Below are positions 1 through 5,923 of a stretch of DNA of 10,631 bases, in pieces (position 1 is the first letter of the stretch; the number at the start of each line of letters is the position of its first letter). The notes under the pieces were generated by a model that saw nothing but the letters and a program-made list of their open reading frames with translations, had not been told where the DNA came from and made no database searches. Both the position numbers and the translations under genes were made by a program. The stretch is from Candidatus Tectimicrobiota bacterium (GTDB lineage: Bacteria; JACPSX01), in assembly GCA_016193065.1 (NCBI GenBank), contig JACPSX010000036.1, forward strand, positions 1 to 10,631, written 5' to 3'.

Positions 1-270
1 GCCGACCTTCCCGCTCTGAGCGCAACTGCCGGGAGCAGCGGCACCCAACGGGTACCCGACCGGGAGCGGCCAGGGATGGGAAACCGCGCAGCCTAGACCC
101 GCTTGCAGACAGCCGAAAACTTATCGTGGCGGTAGCGGAGGGGTCCCACCCTGGGCGCCCCGAGAAGGGTCGTTGCGGGCACCCGCATGGCGCGGGTACC
201 CACGAAGTGGGTGCGGAAGCAAGGGGCGGGAGGCAGTCCCCTTTGCTATGGAGCCGCAAAAACTGAGATG
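1..270. other. Structured non-coding segment, possible large ncRNA or mobile-element end
   Basis: No reading frame here resembles a known protein, and two of the three plus frames are broken by stops. The stretch is instead packed with stem-loops. These include a 5-bp TGCCG/CGGCA stem (27-43) and ACCC/GGGT (43-53). A nested GGGG-CCCA/TGGG-CCCC hairpin lies at 140-161, then ACCCGC/GCGGGT (181-197), ACCCAC-GAA-GTGGGT (198-212) and a 9-bp stem with one bulged base (218-247). Such density suggests a folded RNA, and it directly abuts a decapitated oxidoreductase gene, as a mobile element would. HEARO/IscB-type omega RNA is one candidate, because those RNAs are long, G+C-rich and inserted in genes, but I could not confirm the family. 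I see no group II intron domain V, RNase P or tmRNA signature. Strand is unresolved because most stems fold on either strand, and the segment continues beyond the left edge. Confidence 0.4.
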
Positions 271-615
271 GCGTGGTGGGGGGGAATTTTGGACGCCGGC
301 ACCTTGATCTACAGCTTCGACCGCGGCCCCGAGGGCACCATTGCGGGTAGGCTGTGGGGCTCCCGGGAGGATTCCAGCAAGGTTGTGGAACTAGGCATCC
401 TCCAGTCTTTGCTCCCTCCCGCGAGCGCTGGTCCCCTCGACGATCTGGTCGGCAAAGTGCTTTTTGCCCGGTTGGGGGAGCGATTTGTACGGGGCATCCG
501 GCACGGAAGGGCCCGCCCTCCCAACTTCGAGGATGGCCTCCGGGCGCAGGAGGTCATCGCTGCGATTTTGCGTTCGGCTGCGGAGGGTTCCCGTGTTCAG
601 CCTGACTACGGATGA
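187..615 (+). pseudogene. Gfo/Idh/MocA-family oxidoreductase, C-terminal remnant
   Basis: The last ~110 residues look like the C-terminal end of a Gfo/Idh/MocA NAD(P)-dependent oxidoreductase. The family-like part begins near residue 34 (about nt 286) with a GTLIYSFDR segment, a typical substrate-domain strand. It ends with the characteristic PNFEDGLRAQEVIAAILRSA helix, which closes most members. The N-terminal Rossmann NAD-binding domain and the catalytic EKP motif are absent, and stop codons at 94-96 and 136-138 block extension upstream in this frame. Residues 1-33, read from the nominal ATG at 187, fall in the hairpin-rich segment and are probably not protein; an ATG at 268 has no Shine-Dalgarno. 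The gene therefore looks 5'-truncated or interrupted, and a run of seven G at 278-284 marks the junction zone. Its stop overlaps the convergent regulator gene by 10 bp. Substrate cannot be inferred. Confidence 0.6.
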
Positions 616-1637
616 GAGCCGGAGGGAAGCCCATCGAGAAGCGCTAGTGCGGCTTCCTCGTCTGTGATGAGAATGTTGCAGTAACCCCCGGTCAGCACAC
701 CACGGATCGAGGGGGCCTTCTTTGCGCCGCCGGCGACGGCAATGACCGATTTGCCGTACTGCCGGGAGAGTTCCCTGAGACGGCTGGCCGGAACGGCCAG
801 CACCCGGCTCGTTAGCTTCCTGAGTTCTTCTCTCTCTACGATCTTCCCCTGGGCATCAAAGGGTTGGTAGTTGATCTCGCCGACCACTTCCAAAGCCAGG
901 AGCTGGTCCGGGCGAACTCCGAAGAATTCTGCCAGGGTGCAGAATCCCGGGGTATCCCTGCCGATGCTCCCGATCCCCAGGAGGGCCACGTCGACATTGC
1001 CGGCCTCCTCCAGGATCCTGCGGATTTCCTGATTCTGAAGGAGGAGCTTTCTTTCCCGGTCGATTTCCTCCAGAGGAGCAATGAGCTGGGCGTGAAGGGC
1101 GTAGGCAGTCACATGGGGACGGTATTTGGCGGCCATCATTCCCACCAGCGTGTTGGGGAAAAGGTCCACGAGGGTCAATGTGCTTTCGGCGGACAGCGGA
1201 TAGATCTTAAGGTCTCGGAAGTGATGCTCTCGCAGGTTCTTGATCGTATGGTAGAGGGTATAACCGCAAGAAAGCCCGACCTTGATTCCGTTGGCGGCGA
1301 CCCGTTCGAAATAGCGGGCCGCTGTCCAGCCCAGCTCCTCCTTGGTGTATTCTCCAAGGCCGCCGGGAATCACCACGGCATCCCTCAGGCCGAACTGCTC
1401 GATGAGAGCCGTTTCCAGTCGGGGGAGCTGGGGGAGGTTGAGTTCCACCCGCACGATTCCTTCGCCGTACGCTCGTTTCAGGAGTCTTGAGACCTTACTG
1501 TGAGAAAGCCCCAGGTGTTGGGCGATCTCCTTTTGATTCTTGTGGTGCCGGTAATACAAGAGGACACAGCTAATCATTTCCTTGAGTTCTTGACCGCTGT
1601 CCATCTCGCGGTGGGGAAGGTGGGCCTGAAACTTCAT
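606..1637 (-). CDS. SorC/CggR-type sugar-phosphate-responsive transcriptional regulator
   Basis: This is a DNA-binding regulator of the SorC/DeoR sensor family (343 aa). Residues ~26-66 form a helix-turn-helix, with NQKEIAQHLGLSHSKVSRLL as the turn and recognition helix. Residues ~69-343 match the SorC sugar-binding domain, including a DVALLGIGSIG segment and a C-terminal VAGGAKKAPSIRGVLTGGY segment that lines the phosphosugar pocket in relatives. The start at 1637 was chosen because AAAGAGGT (complement of 1643-1650) lies 5 nt upstream. The longer in-frame start at 1721 lies upstream of the -10 box of its predicted promoter. The gene diverges from an FBP aldolase/phosphatase, and a palindrome covers both promoters. 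Known relatives such as CggR respond to fructose-1,6-bisphosphate; I infer a similar phosphosugar effector and autoregulation. The SorC assignment is firm, the effector is not. Confidence 0.88.
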   Translation of the reverse strand: MKFQAHLPHREMDSGQELKEMISCVLLYYRHHKNQKEIAQHLGLSHSKVSRLLKRAYGEGIVRVELNLPQLPRLETALIEQFGLRDAVVIPGGLGEYTKEELGWTAARYFERVAANGIKVGLSCGYTLYHTIKNLREHHFRDLKIYPLSAESTLTLVDLFPNTLVGMMAAKYRPHVTAYALHAQLIAPLEEIDRERKLLLQNQEIRRILEEAGNVDVALLGIGSIGRDTPGFCTLAEFFGVRPDQLLALEVVGEINYQPFDAQGKIVEREELRKLTSRVLAVPASRLRELSRQYGKSVIAVAGGAKKAPSIRGVLTGGYCNILITDEEAALALLDGLPSGSHP

Positions 1638-1692
1638 CTTCGACCTCTTTCGGACCGTTCTGCAATTTAGAATGGATACTGAAATTAGTTTC

Positions 1693-1721
1693 TTGACACA
1701 TGGCATTATAGTCAATACCAT
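1693..1721 (+). promoter_or_regulatory. Predicted sigma70-type promoter of the FBP aldolase/phosphatase operon
   Basis: A perfect TTGACA -35 (1693-1698) and a TACCAT -10 (1716-1721) are separated by the optimal 17 bp. Transcription would start near 1728, about 115 nt before the GTG start at 1843. The spacer and -10 are filled by the inverted repeat at 1698-1723, so occupancy of that repeat would block polymerase. Confidence 0.65.
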
Positions 1722-1723
1722 GT
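1698..1723. promoter_or_regulatory. Inverted-repeat operator shared by the two divergent promoters
   Basis: The arms ACATGGCATT (1698-1707) and AATACCATGT (1714-1723) are inverted repeats matching at 9 of 10 positions across a 6-bp centre. The repeat lies between and over the -35/-10 boxes of both predicted promoters. Its place beside a SorC-family regulator gene makes it the most likely binding site for that protein; this is inference from position and symmetry. I saw no second copy in the window. Confidence 0.6.
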
Positions 1724-1734
1724 AAATATTTCAA
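1705..1734 (-). promoter_or_regulatory. Predicted sigma70-type promoter of the SorC regulator gene
   Basis: On the minus strand a TTGAAA -35 (complement of 1729-1734) is followed after 18 bp by a perfect TATAAT -10 (complement of 1705-1710). Transcription would start near 1698 and give a ~60-nt leader to the ATG at 1637. The -10 box lies inside the shared inverted repeat, so binding there should repress the regulator's own gene. Confidence 0.65.
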
Positions 1735-1745
1735 GCTGCCTTCCG

Positions 1746-1785
1746 GCCCTCCTTGTTTCCTTAAATTTTGAAATGTCCGGAGGGC
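1746..1785 (+). promoter_or_regulatory. Possible stem-loop in the FBP-enzyme mRNA leader
   Basis: GCCCTCC (1746-1752) is exactly complementary to GGAGGGC (1779-1785) across a 26-nt A/T-rich loop within the predicted ~115-nt leader. The seven-base stem is G+C-rich, but the loop is long and no U-run follows, so it is not a terminator. The GGAGGGC arm also resembles a Shine-Dalgarno, which the stem would mask. It matches no riboswitch known to me. Confidence 0.25.
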
Positions 1786-1830
1786 AAACCACAAGGTTTC
1801 CGGTGGCAACAACGATTGAGCCGTCTAGAA

Positions 1831-1837
1831 AAGGAGG
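1831..1837 (+). promoter_or_regulatory. Strong Shine-Dalgarno deciding the GTG start of the FBP enzyme
   Basis: AAGGAGG, preceded by two further A residues, sits 5 nt upstream of the in-frame GTG at 1843. It is the best ribosome binding site in the window and favours GTG 1843 over the upstream TTG at 1768, which has none. Confidence 0.8.
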
Positions 1838-1842
1838 TTTCC

Positions 1843-3276
1843 GTGGAAACAGTCCATTCTTACGACCGTGACAAGAAGGTTCCCCTGGAGGCCTATCACC
1901 AGTCCAAGGACGCCTTGAAGGACATGCCCGAGACCACGGTGCAGCGGATTCCCCTGACGAACCTCCCCAATATTTTTTCCTACAGATCGTACGTATTCTC
2001 CCCCAATCCGCAGATGGTGCAGAGGTTCGTGAAAGCTACGAAGGCCGACATCGGCGGGGTCGGAGGACATGTAGTCGCTGCCGAGGAAGTAAAGGCGCTG
2101 GTGACCCAGTTTGTCCTGGAGAACAACAGCTTTCGAGGGGAGCCTATCTTCTCGAGCTTCATCGCCACGCACACGGGAGACGATATCGGGGTGACGGGAA
2201 TCGTCTCGGAAAAGATTCCGCCGGAGGTCGTCGATCAGCTTCTCTGGGATGCCTTGATCGTCGCCACGGAGAAGGCTCGGGAGCTCGGTCTCTACGGGCC
2301 CGGTCAGGATCTCCTTGCCGATTCCTTTACGGGGAATTTGAAGGGGGCCGGGCCTGCTTCGGTCACTCTCCCCTTGCCGGTCCGATCCCACAACCCCTCT
2401 CAAACGGTCCTCCTGTCCTTTGCGGACAAGACGGAACCACCAGCGTTTAATTATTACGCCACCGGAGCCTACCTCCAGCCTCGCTTCAATACCGGGCTGG
2501 TCATTGCCGCCTCTCGGATGAAGCGAGGGTATATCTTTGATATTGTCGACTTGGACACCAAGGCCCAGGCCGTGGAAAGTGGCGTTCACCCCAGGGATGA
2601 GAAGGGGTTGGAATCCAAGATGGAAGAGCTGGGCCATGCCGGGGAACGGGTGATTAGCTTGCGGTCTCCCGAGGATCTCTTTGACATCGAAGCTTTGACA
2701 CGGTCCTCCCGATTCGTGGTGGCGCGAATCTACAGCCGGACTGAAGACGGCGAAAAGGGGGAACTCGGATACGTCGTATCAGCCGAGCGCCTGCACAATA
2801 TCAAGACGAAAAAGGGATTCGTCTACGGTGGTAAGGATGATCCGGTCCTGTTGGCTTTTGCCCAATCGGACTGGCCCGCCCCCGGCGAGATTACCTCTCC
2901 ATGGGCGAACTGCCCCATTGTGCCGGGAGATTGCCGGGGCAGCCATGGTCTTCATATTTTGCCCGTGCCCATTAACTGGCAAACTTCTTTCTGGTCGGGG
3001 CCGATCCTCTCCACCGTAACCTTGAGCATCAACATCCACTCGGGGCGCATTGGTGCCGTCTCCGACCAGTTCGCTCTCGGTACTCCCTGGGACTGGGTCC
3101 GGCATCGAGCATCCTCCCTGATGGTCCAGTTCCGGGCTGCCCACGGCATCAGGCAGCCGGCCACACTTCCCGAAGATGAATTGGAGTACCAGGAGGGCTG
3201 GAAGGAGAGGCGGGATCGTCTCTATAGACAATTTGCCAGCAACGGGGGCCGGGAGCCGGCAAAAATTCTGGGATAG
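1843..3276 (+). CDS. fbp: Fructose-1,6-bisphosphate aldolase/phosphatase (archaeal type, bifunctional)
   Basis: This cytosolic gluconeogenic enzyme condenses DHAP and glyceraldehyde-3-phosphate to FBP and then dephosphorylates it to fructose-6-phosphate, making gluconeogenesis one-directional. The sequence carries the family's blocks in order (GTG numbering): KADIGG with His76 (67-76), THTGDD metal ligands (109-114), GLYGPGQDLL (149-158), ADKTEP (194-199), VYGGKDDP with the Schiff-base Lys331 and catalytic Tyr328 (327-334), and RGSHG (365-369). All expected catalytic residues seen are present, so it should be active. The predicted protein has 477 aa against ~370-400 usual; ~66 residues precede the KADIGG block, where archaeal enzymes have only a few. 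The start is set by AAGGAGG 5 nt upstream. It leads a plus-strand operon with a TPR lipoprotein gene 6-70 nt downstream, and its promoter is overlapped by the SorC-type operator. Confidence 0.88.
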   Translation: METVHSYDRDKKVPLEAYHQSKDALKDMPETTVQRIPLTNLPNIFSYRSYVFSPNPQMVQRFVKATKADIGGVGGHVVAAEEVKALVTQFVLENNSFRGEPIFSSFIATHTGDDIGVTGIVSEKIPPEVVDQLLWDALIVATEKARELGLYGPGQDLLADSFTGNLKGAGPASVTLPLPVRSHNPSQTVLLSFADKTEPPAFNYYATGAYLQPRFNTGLVIAASRMKRGYIFDIVDLDTKAQAVESGVHPRDEKGLESKMEELGHAGERVISLRSPEDLFDIEALTRSSRFVVARIYSRTEDGEKGELGYVVSAERLHNIKTKKGFVYGGKDDPVLLAFAQSDWPAPGEITSPWANCPIVPGDCRGSHGLHILPVPINWQTSFWSGPILSTVTLSINIHSGRIGAVSDQFALGTPWDWVRHRASSLMVQFRAAHGIRQPATLPEDELEYQEGWKERRDRLYRQFASNGGREPAKILG

Positions 3277-3282
3277 AGCCAT

Positions 3283-4026
3283 TTGGACCTCGGTTCCAGC
3301 GGGCTGCTGAAGCCTCGGATCTCCGCATTTCCTCGGGAGGGGACGGATGCCCCGCAGGGGCGCTGTCTCCTGCTTTTCTGCCTACTCCTAGCCATGATTC
3401 TCTCGGGGTGTGCCGTCAACCGCGCGGTCCTGCGTGACCCTCTGAGTCCGGAAGAACACAACGATCTCGGAGTGGCCTACGAGTCCCGCGGAGAAAATTC
3501 GCTGGCCCGGCGGGAATATGAGGCGGCTCTGAATCAAAATCCCGCCTCTCTTGTGGCTCGCATGAACCTCGGGAATGTTCTCCTGAAAATCGGAGAGTGG
3601 AGAGCCGCGGAGTCCGCTTTCGAGGAAGTCGTTGCCCGCAATTCGAATCATGCCGCAGCGTACAACAACCTGGCCTGGGCCCTGATCGAACAGAAGCGCC
3701 GCCTTCCGGAAGCGTTGCAGTTTGCCCAGCGCGCCCTGGACCTGGATCCGGATCCGGGCAGATCTCTTTACTACCGGGATACAATCGGCATGGCCTACCT
3801 CTCATTGGGAAACACGGCCGCAGCGGTTGCCACGTTTCGAGATCTCATTGCGAGGGCGGATGGCAGCTCCCTGGAATTTTTGGGAGAGGTTTATTATCAT
3901 CTGGGGCTTGCCTATGAGCAGGCCGGCGACCGGGTCCAGTTCCTGGAATCTATGCGGAAAGCCAAGGCCTTGCTGCCGGAGGGCGATTTGGCCCGCCGGG
4001 TCCTTGACAAGCTCCAGGGAAATTGA
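3283..4026 (+). CDS. TPR-repeat lipoprotein (start region may contain a frameshift)
   Basis: This is an envelope lipoprotein with tetratricopeptide repeats, probably a protein-interaction scaffold. In the TTG-initiated reading (247 aa) a hydrophobic stretch ends in the lipobox LSGC, with Cys43 as the lipidation site. About five TPR units follow at residues ~56-89, 90-123, 124-158, 163-196 and 202-235, with the usual NxLGxAYxxxG and AxxxFxxAL patterns. The start is uncertain. TTG 3283 lies 6 nt after the previous stop but has a weak ribosome site and puts 27 poorly signal-like residues before the hydrophobic core. A much better site, GGGAGGGG (3335-3342) before ATG 3347, is one frame off; adding one G to the run at 3357-3360 would give MPRRGR directly before the core, an ideal lipoprotein signal. 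The stop overlaps the start of the GT9 gene, implying co-translation. Confidence 0.75.
   Translation: MDLGSSGLLKPRISAFPREGTDAPQGRCLLLFCLLLAMILSGCAVNRAVLRDPLSPEEHNDLGVAYESRGENSLARREYEAALNQNPASLVARMNLGNVLLKIGEWRAAESAFEEVVARNSNHAAAYNNLAWALIEQKRRLPEALQFAQRALDLDPDPGRSLYYRDTIGMAYLSLGNTAAAVATFRDLIARADGSSLEFLGEVYYHLGLAYEQAGDRVQFLESMRKAKALLPEGDLARRVLDKLQGN
3335..3349 (+). promoter_or_regulatory. Strong ribosome binding site and ATG, out of frame with the lipoprotein
   Basis: GGGAGGGG (3335-3342) is followed after 4 nt by ATG 3347. As read, this frame encodes only 14 codons before a stop. One extra G after 3360 would join it to the lipoprotein frame. Confidence 0.5.
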
Positions 4027-5042
4027 TGGACTGCCATCCCGAAAAATTGCTGGTCGTGCGCCGCGGAGCTCTGGGCGATTTGATCCTGACCCTGCCGTTC
4101 CTGAGGGTTTTAAAACAACTCCACCCCCGGGCGGATCTCGAAGTGCTCGGGCCCTTTCATCTGTGGTCGGTCATCGCAGGGGGCTCAGGGTGGGTGAGGC
4201 GGATTCACGACCTGGAGGCATTCAACCTCTCGGCCCTTTACGTCTGCGGTGGGCAGATTCCGCCCGCGGTCCGCGAATTCTTCGCTGCATTTGATGGCAT
4301 CTACTACATCGGGACCGATCCGGAAGGAGTCATCCGCTCCCAACTAAGCCGGCACGGTCTCTCCGACGTGAAGTTCATATCCCCCTTTCCTCCTCCGGGA
4401 GGCTCTGTTCGTGTCAGCGATCACCTGATCGACCAGCTTGGAGACCATGGATTTTCGCCCGCCACCCTGCGGCCGGTCATCTTTCCCGGTGAGGCCAGCT
4501 TGCTCCTGGGGGGAAGGGTCCTCAAAGATCTAGAGCTCCCTGTGGGTCACCCGCTGCTTGCCATTCATCCGGGCAGCGGCAGCCCCGGGAAGAACTGGCC
4601 CCGGGATCATTTCGGGGAAATTATTCGCCGGTGTTTACAGAGGAAGAGGGCAACGCCGCTTGTCTTTTTGGGGGAGGCCGAGGCCGGTGAGATGACCTCC
4701 TGGGCTCGACATCTCTCGGCGGGGAAATTTCCCCTGTTGTGCGATCTTCCTCTGAGTTTGCTGGCTAGCGTCCTGGCGTGTTGCCATCTCTACCTGGGGA
4801 ACGATTCAGGGGTTACCCATCTGGCCGCCGCTCTCCGGGTGCCGACCATCGCCCTGTTTGGTTCCACGGATCCGGCCGTGTGGGGGCCCAGAGGAGAAAG
4901 GGTTGTGATTCTCTCTCCTCCGACTCCTTCCGGAATGGGTTCGGGATCTGCCGGGCTGGAAGTGGAAACAGTCTGGCGGAAAGTTGAAGAAATGTTACGG
5001 GGAATCGTTACGGGCCAGGTTCCTGGGACGGGGTCAGACTGA
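4026..5042 (+). CDS. Glycosyltransferase family 9 (heptosyltransferase-like)
   Basis: This 338-aa protein has the two-domain GT-B layout of ADP-heptose:LPS heptosyltransferases. The N-terminal motif is LLVVRRGALGDLILTLPFLR (about residues 8-27), which binds the acceptor side. A central HPGSGSPGKNWP (about 181-192) is the phosphate-contacting loop. The C-terminal YLGNDSGVTHLAAALRVPTI (about 256-275) is the nucleotide-sugar signature, followed by ALFGSTDP. Family members transfer heptose or related sugars to lipid-linked glycans at the cytoplasmic face of the inner membrane. Donor and acceptor here are unknown; no other LPS gene is visible. ATG 4026 shares one base with the lipoprotein stop (TGATG), so translation is probably coupled; a TTG at 4023 is possible but less likely. 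The 3' end overlaps the convergent membrane-protein gene by 35 bp, with no evident terminator between. Confidence 0.88.
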   Translation: MDCHPEKLLVVRRGALGDLILTLPFLRVLKQLHPRADLEVLGPFHLWSVIAGGSGWVRRIHDLEAFNLSALYVCGGQIPPAVREFFAAFDGIYYIGTDPEGVIRSQLSRHGLSDVKFISPFPPPGGSVRVSDHLIDQLGDHGFSPATLRPVIFPGEASLLLGGRVLKDLELPVGHPLLAIHPGSGSPGKNWPRDHFGEIIRRCLQRKRATPLVFLGEAEAGEMTSWARHLSAGKFPLLCDLPLSLLASVLACCHLYLGNDSGVTHLAAALRVPTIALFGSTDPAVWGPRGERVVILSPPTPSGMGSGSAGLEVETVWRKVEEMLRGIVTGQVPGTGSD

Positions 5043-5877
5043 TTCGGGAGCTGTGGCGGAAATACCCCAGACTATATGAGATCAGAACCACCGTGGAAAT
5101 CCCCATCAAGAAAAGGCTGTAGAGTTGACTGCCGAGCATGTACAGGGGGGATGCTTGCCGGATGGCCTGGGAGAGCCATTCCGAACCTTTGAAGAACAGC
5201 AGGACGGAGAGAGGAAGCAGGGAAAAAAGAAGGATGAAACCGGAAAGACAGGCCATGCCCAGGGCAAAAAGAAGATGGCTCTTGACAAAGAGCAGGACAA
5301 TCTTCAGTGCCGCCAGAGGCCCTACATGCTCCAAGGCCAGCACCGGGCCTGCGAACGGAGAGGCCAGCAGCAGAAAAAGAATCCCCGTCAGCAGGGCTGC
5401 GGTCAGGAGAAACCCGATGAAGAGTCCGAACAGGGCCAGGTACAAAGGCAAGCCGGAGAGCCCCCGGATGAGCTTGAAGGAGGCAATTTCAACGGCGAAA
5501 AGAGTGCTGGAAAGCAGCCAGAGGACCGTGAGCAGGATTGAGATACAAACTCCCAAGCCCAGAAGGCGGGCACTCAGTGGTAGTGCCTCCATCAGCGACT
5601 GCCGCAGGTAAAGGGGACGGGACTCCACCAGGGAAGTGATCAGGGCGAAGAGCCACCCGTACTGGAGGATGGTGAGGACAAAAACCAGGAAATTGACGAC
5701 CAGGAGGCCAGCCGGACCCGAGTCGAGACCGGCACCGGACGGTCCCCTTCCCCAGAGGAGAATGAGGAGAAAAGTGTTAACAGAGAAGAGCAGGAATGGA
5801 GGGACGAAGATTTTCGTCTCTTTCGTGGCCAATTGACAGGCATCCTGAAAATTGCGGGCAACTCCCGTTGGATTCAT
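5008..5877 (-). CDS. Six-helix integral membrane protein of unknown function
   Basis: I do not recognise this 289-aa protein. It is strongly hydrophobic, with about six membrane segments near residues 23-42, 56-83, 103-127, 144-172, 199-228 and 250-272. A short polar N-terminus (GVARNFQDACQLATKETKIF) precedes the first helix, and a hydrophilic Ser/Pro-containing tail ends the protein. The pattern resembles uncharacterised DUF4013 or glycerophosphodiester-phosphodiesterase-associated membrane domains, but I see no diagnostic motif. It lies 46 nt downstream of mreB on the same strand and is probably last in that operon, so a role at the envelope is plausible. The ATG at 5877 lacks a clear Shine-Dalgarno, and translation may depend on upstream mreB translation. 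The 3' end overlaps the GT9 gene tail-to-tail. Confidence 0.7.
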   Translation of the reverse strand: MNPTGVARNFQDACQLATKETKIFVPPFLLFSVNTFLLILLWGRGPSGAGLDSGPAGLLVVNFLVFVLTILQYGWLFALITSLVESRPLYLRQSLMEALPLSARLLGLGVCISILLTVLWLLSSTLFAVEIASFKLIRGLSGLPLYLALFGLFIGFLLTAALLTGILFLLLASPFAGPVLALEHVGPLAALKIVLLFVKSHLLFALGMACLSGFILLFSLLPLSVLLFFKGSEWLSQAIRQASPLYMLGSQLYSLFLMGISTVVLISYSLGYFRHSSRISLTPSQEPGP

Positions 5878-5923
5878 TCCGGTGTATCCAAAACTGGAAG
5901 GAGGGATTTTGTAGGGTGAATCC

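Noticed and set aside
1-290. Group II intron 3' end interrupting the oxidoreductase
   Set aside because: No domain V-like hairpin with its conserved AGC/GUUC bases is found near the junction, and no reverse transcriptase is visible.
864-1490. Plus-strand open frame of 208 codons
   Set aside because: It lies fully inside the well-supported SorC regulator gene on the other strand, has no family resemblance and no ribosome site.
1638-1721. Longer N-terminus for the SorC regulator from 1721
   Set aside because: That start lies upstream of the regulator's own TATAAT box, while 1637 has a good Shine-Dalgarno 5 nt away.
1773-1871. Small upstream ORF in the FBP-enzyme leader (ATG 1773)
   Set aside because: No Shine-Dalgarno, and it overlaps the true start in another frame; no attenuator-like codon run.
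1825-2637. Minus-strand open frame of 270 codons
   Set aside because: Antisense shadow of the FBP aldolase/phosphatase, whose catalytic motifs are unambiguous. The length reflects high G+C content.
5008-5042. Bidirectional terminator at the convergent GT9/membrane-protein ends
   Set aside because: The two genes overlap by 35 bp and I see neither a strong stem nor a U-run on either strand there.
5125-5541. Plus-strand Lys/Gln/Glu-rich frame
   Set aside because: It is the complement of hydrophobic membrane-protein codons; its charged composition is an artefact of that.
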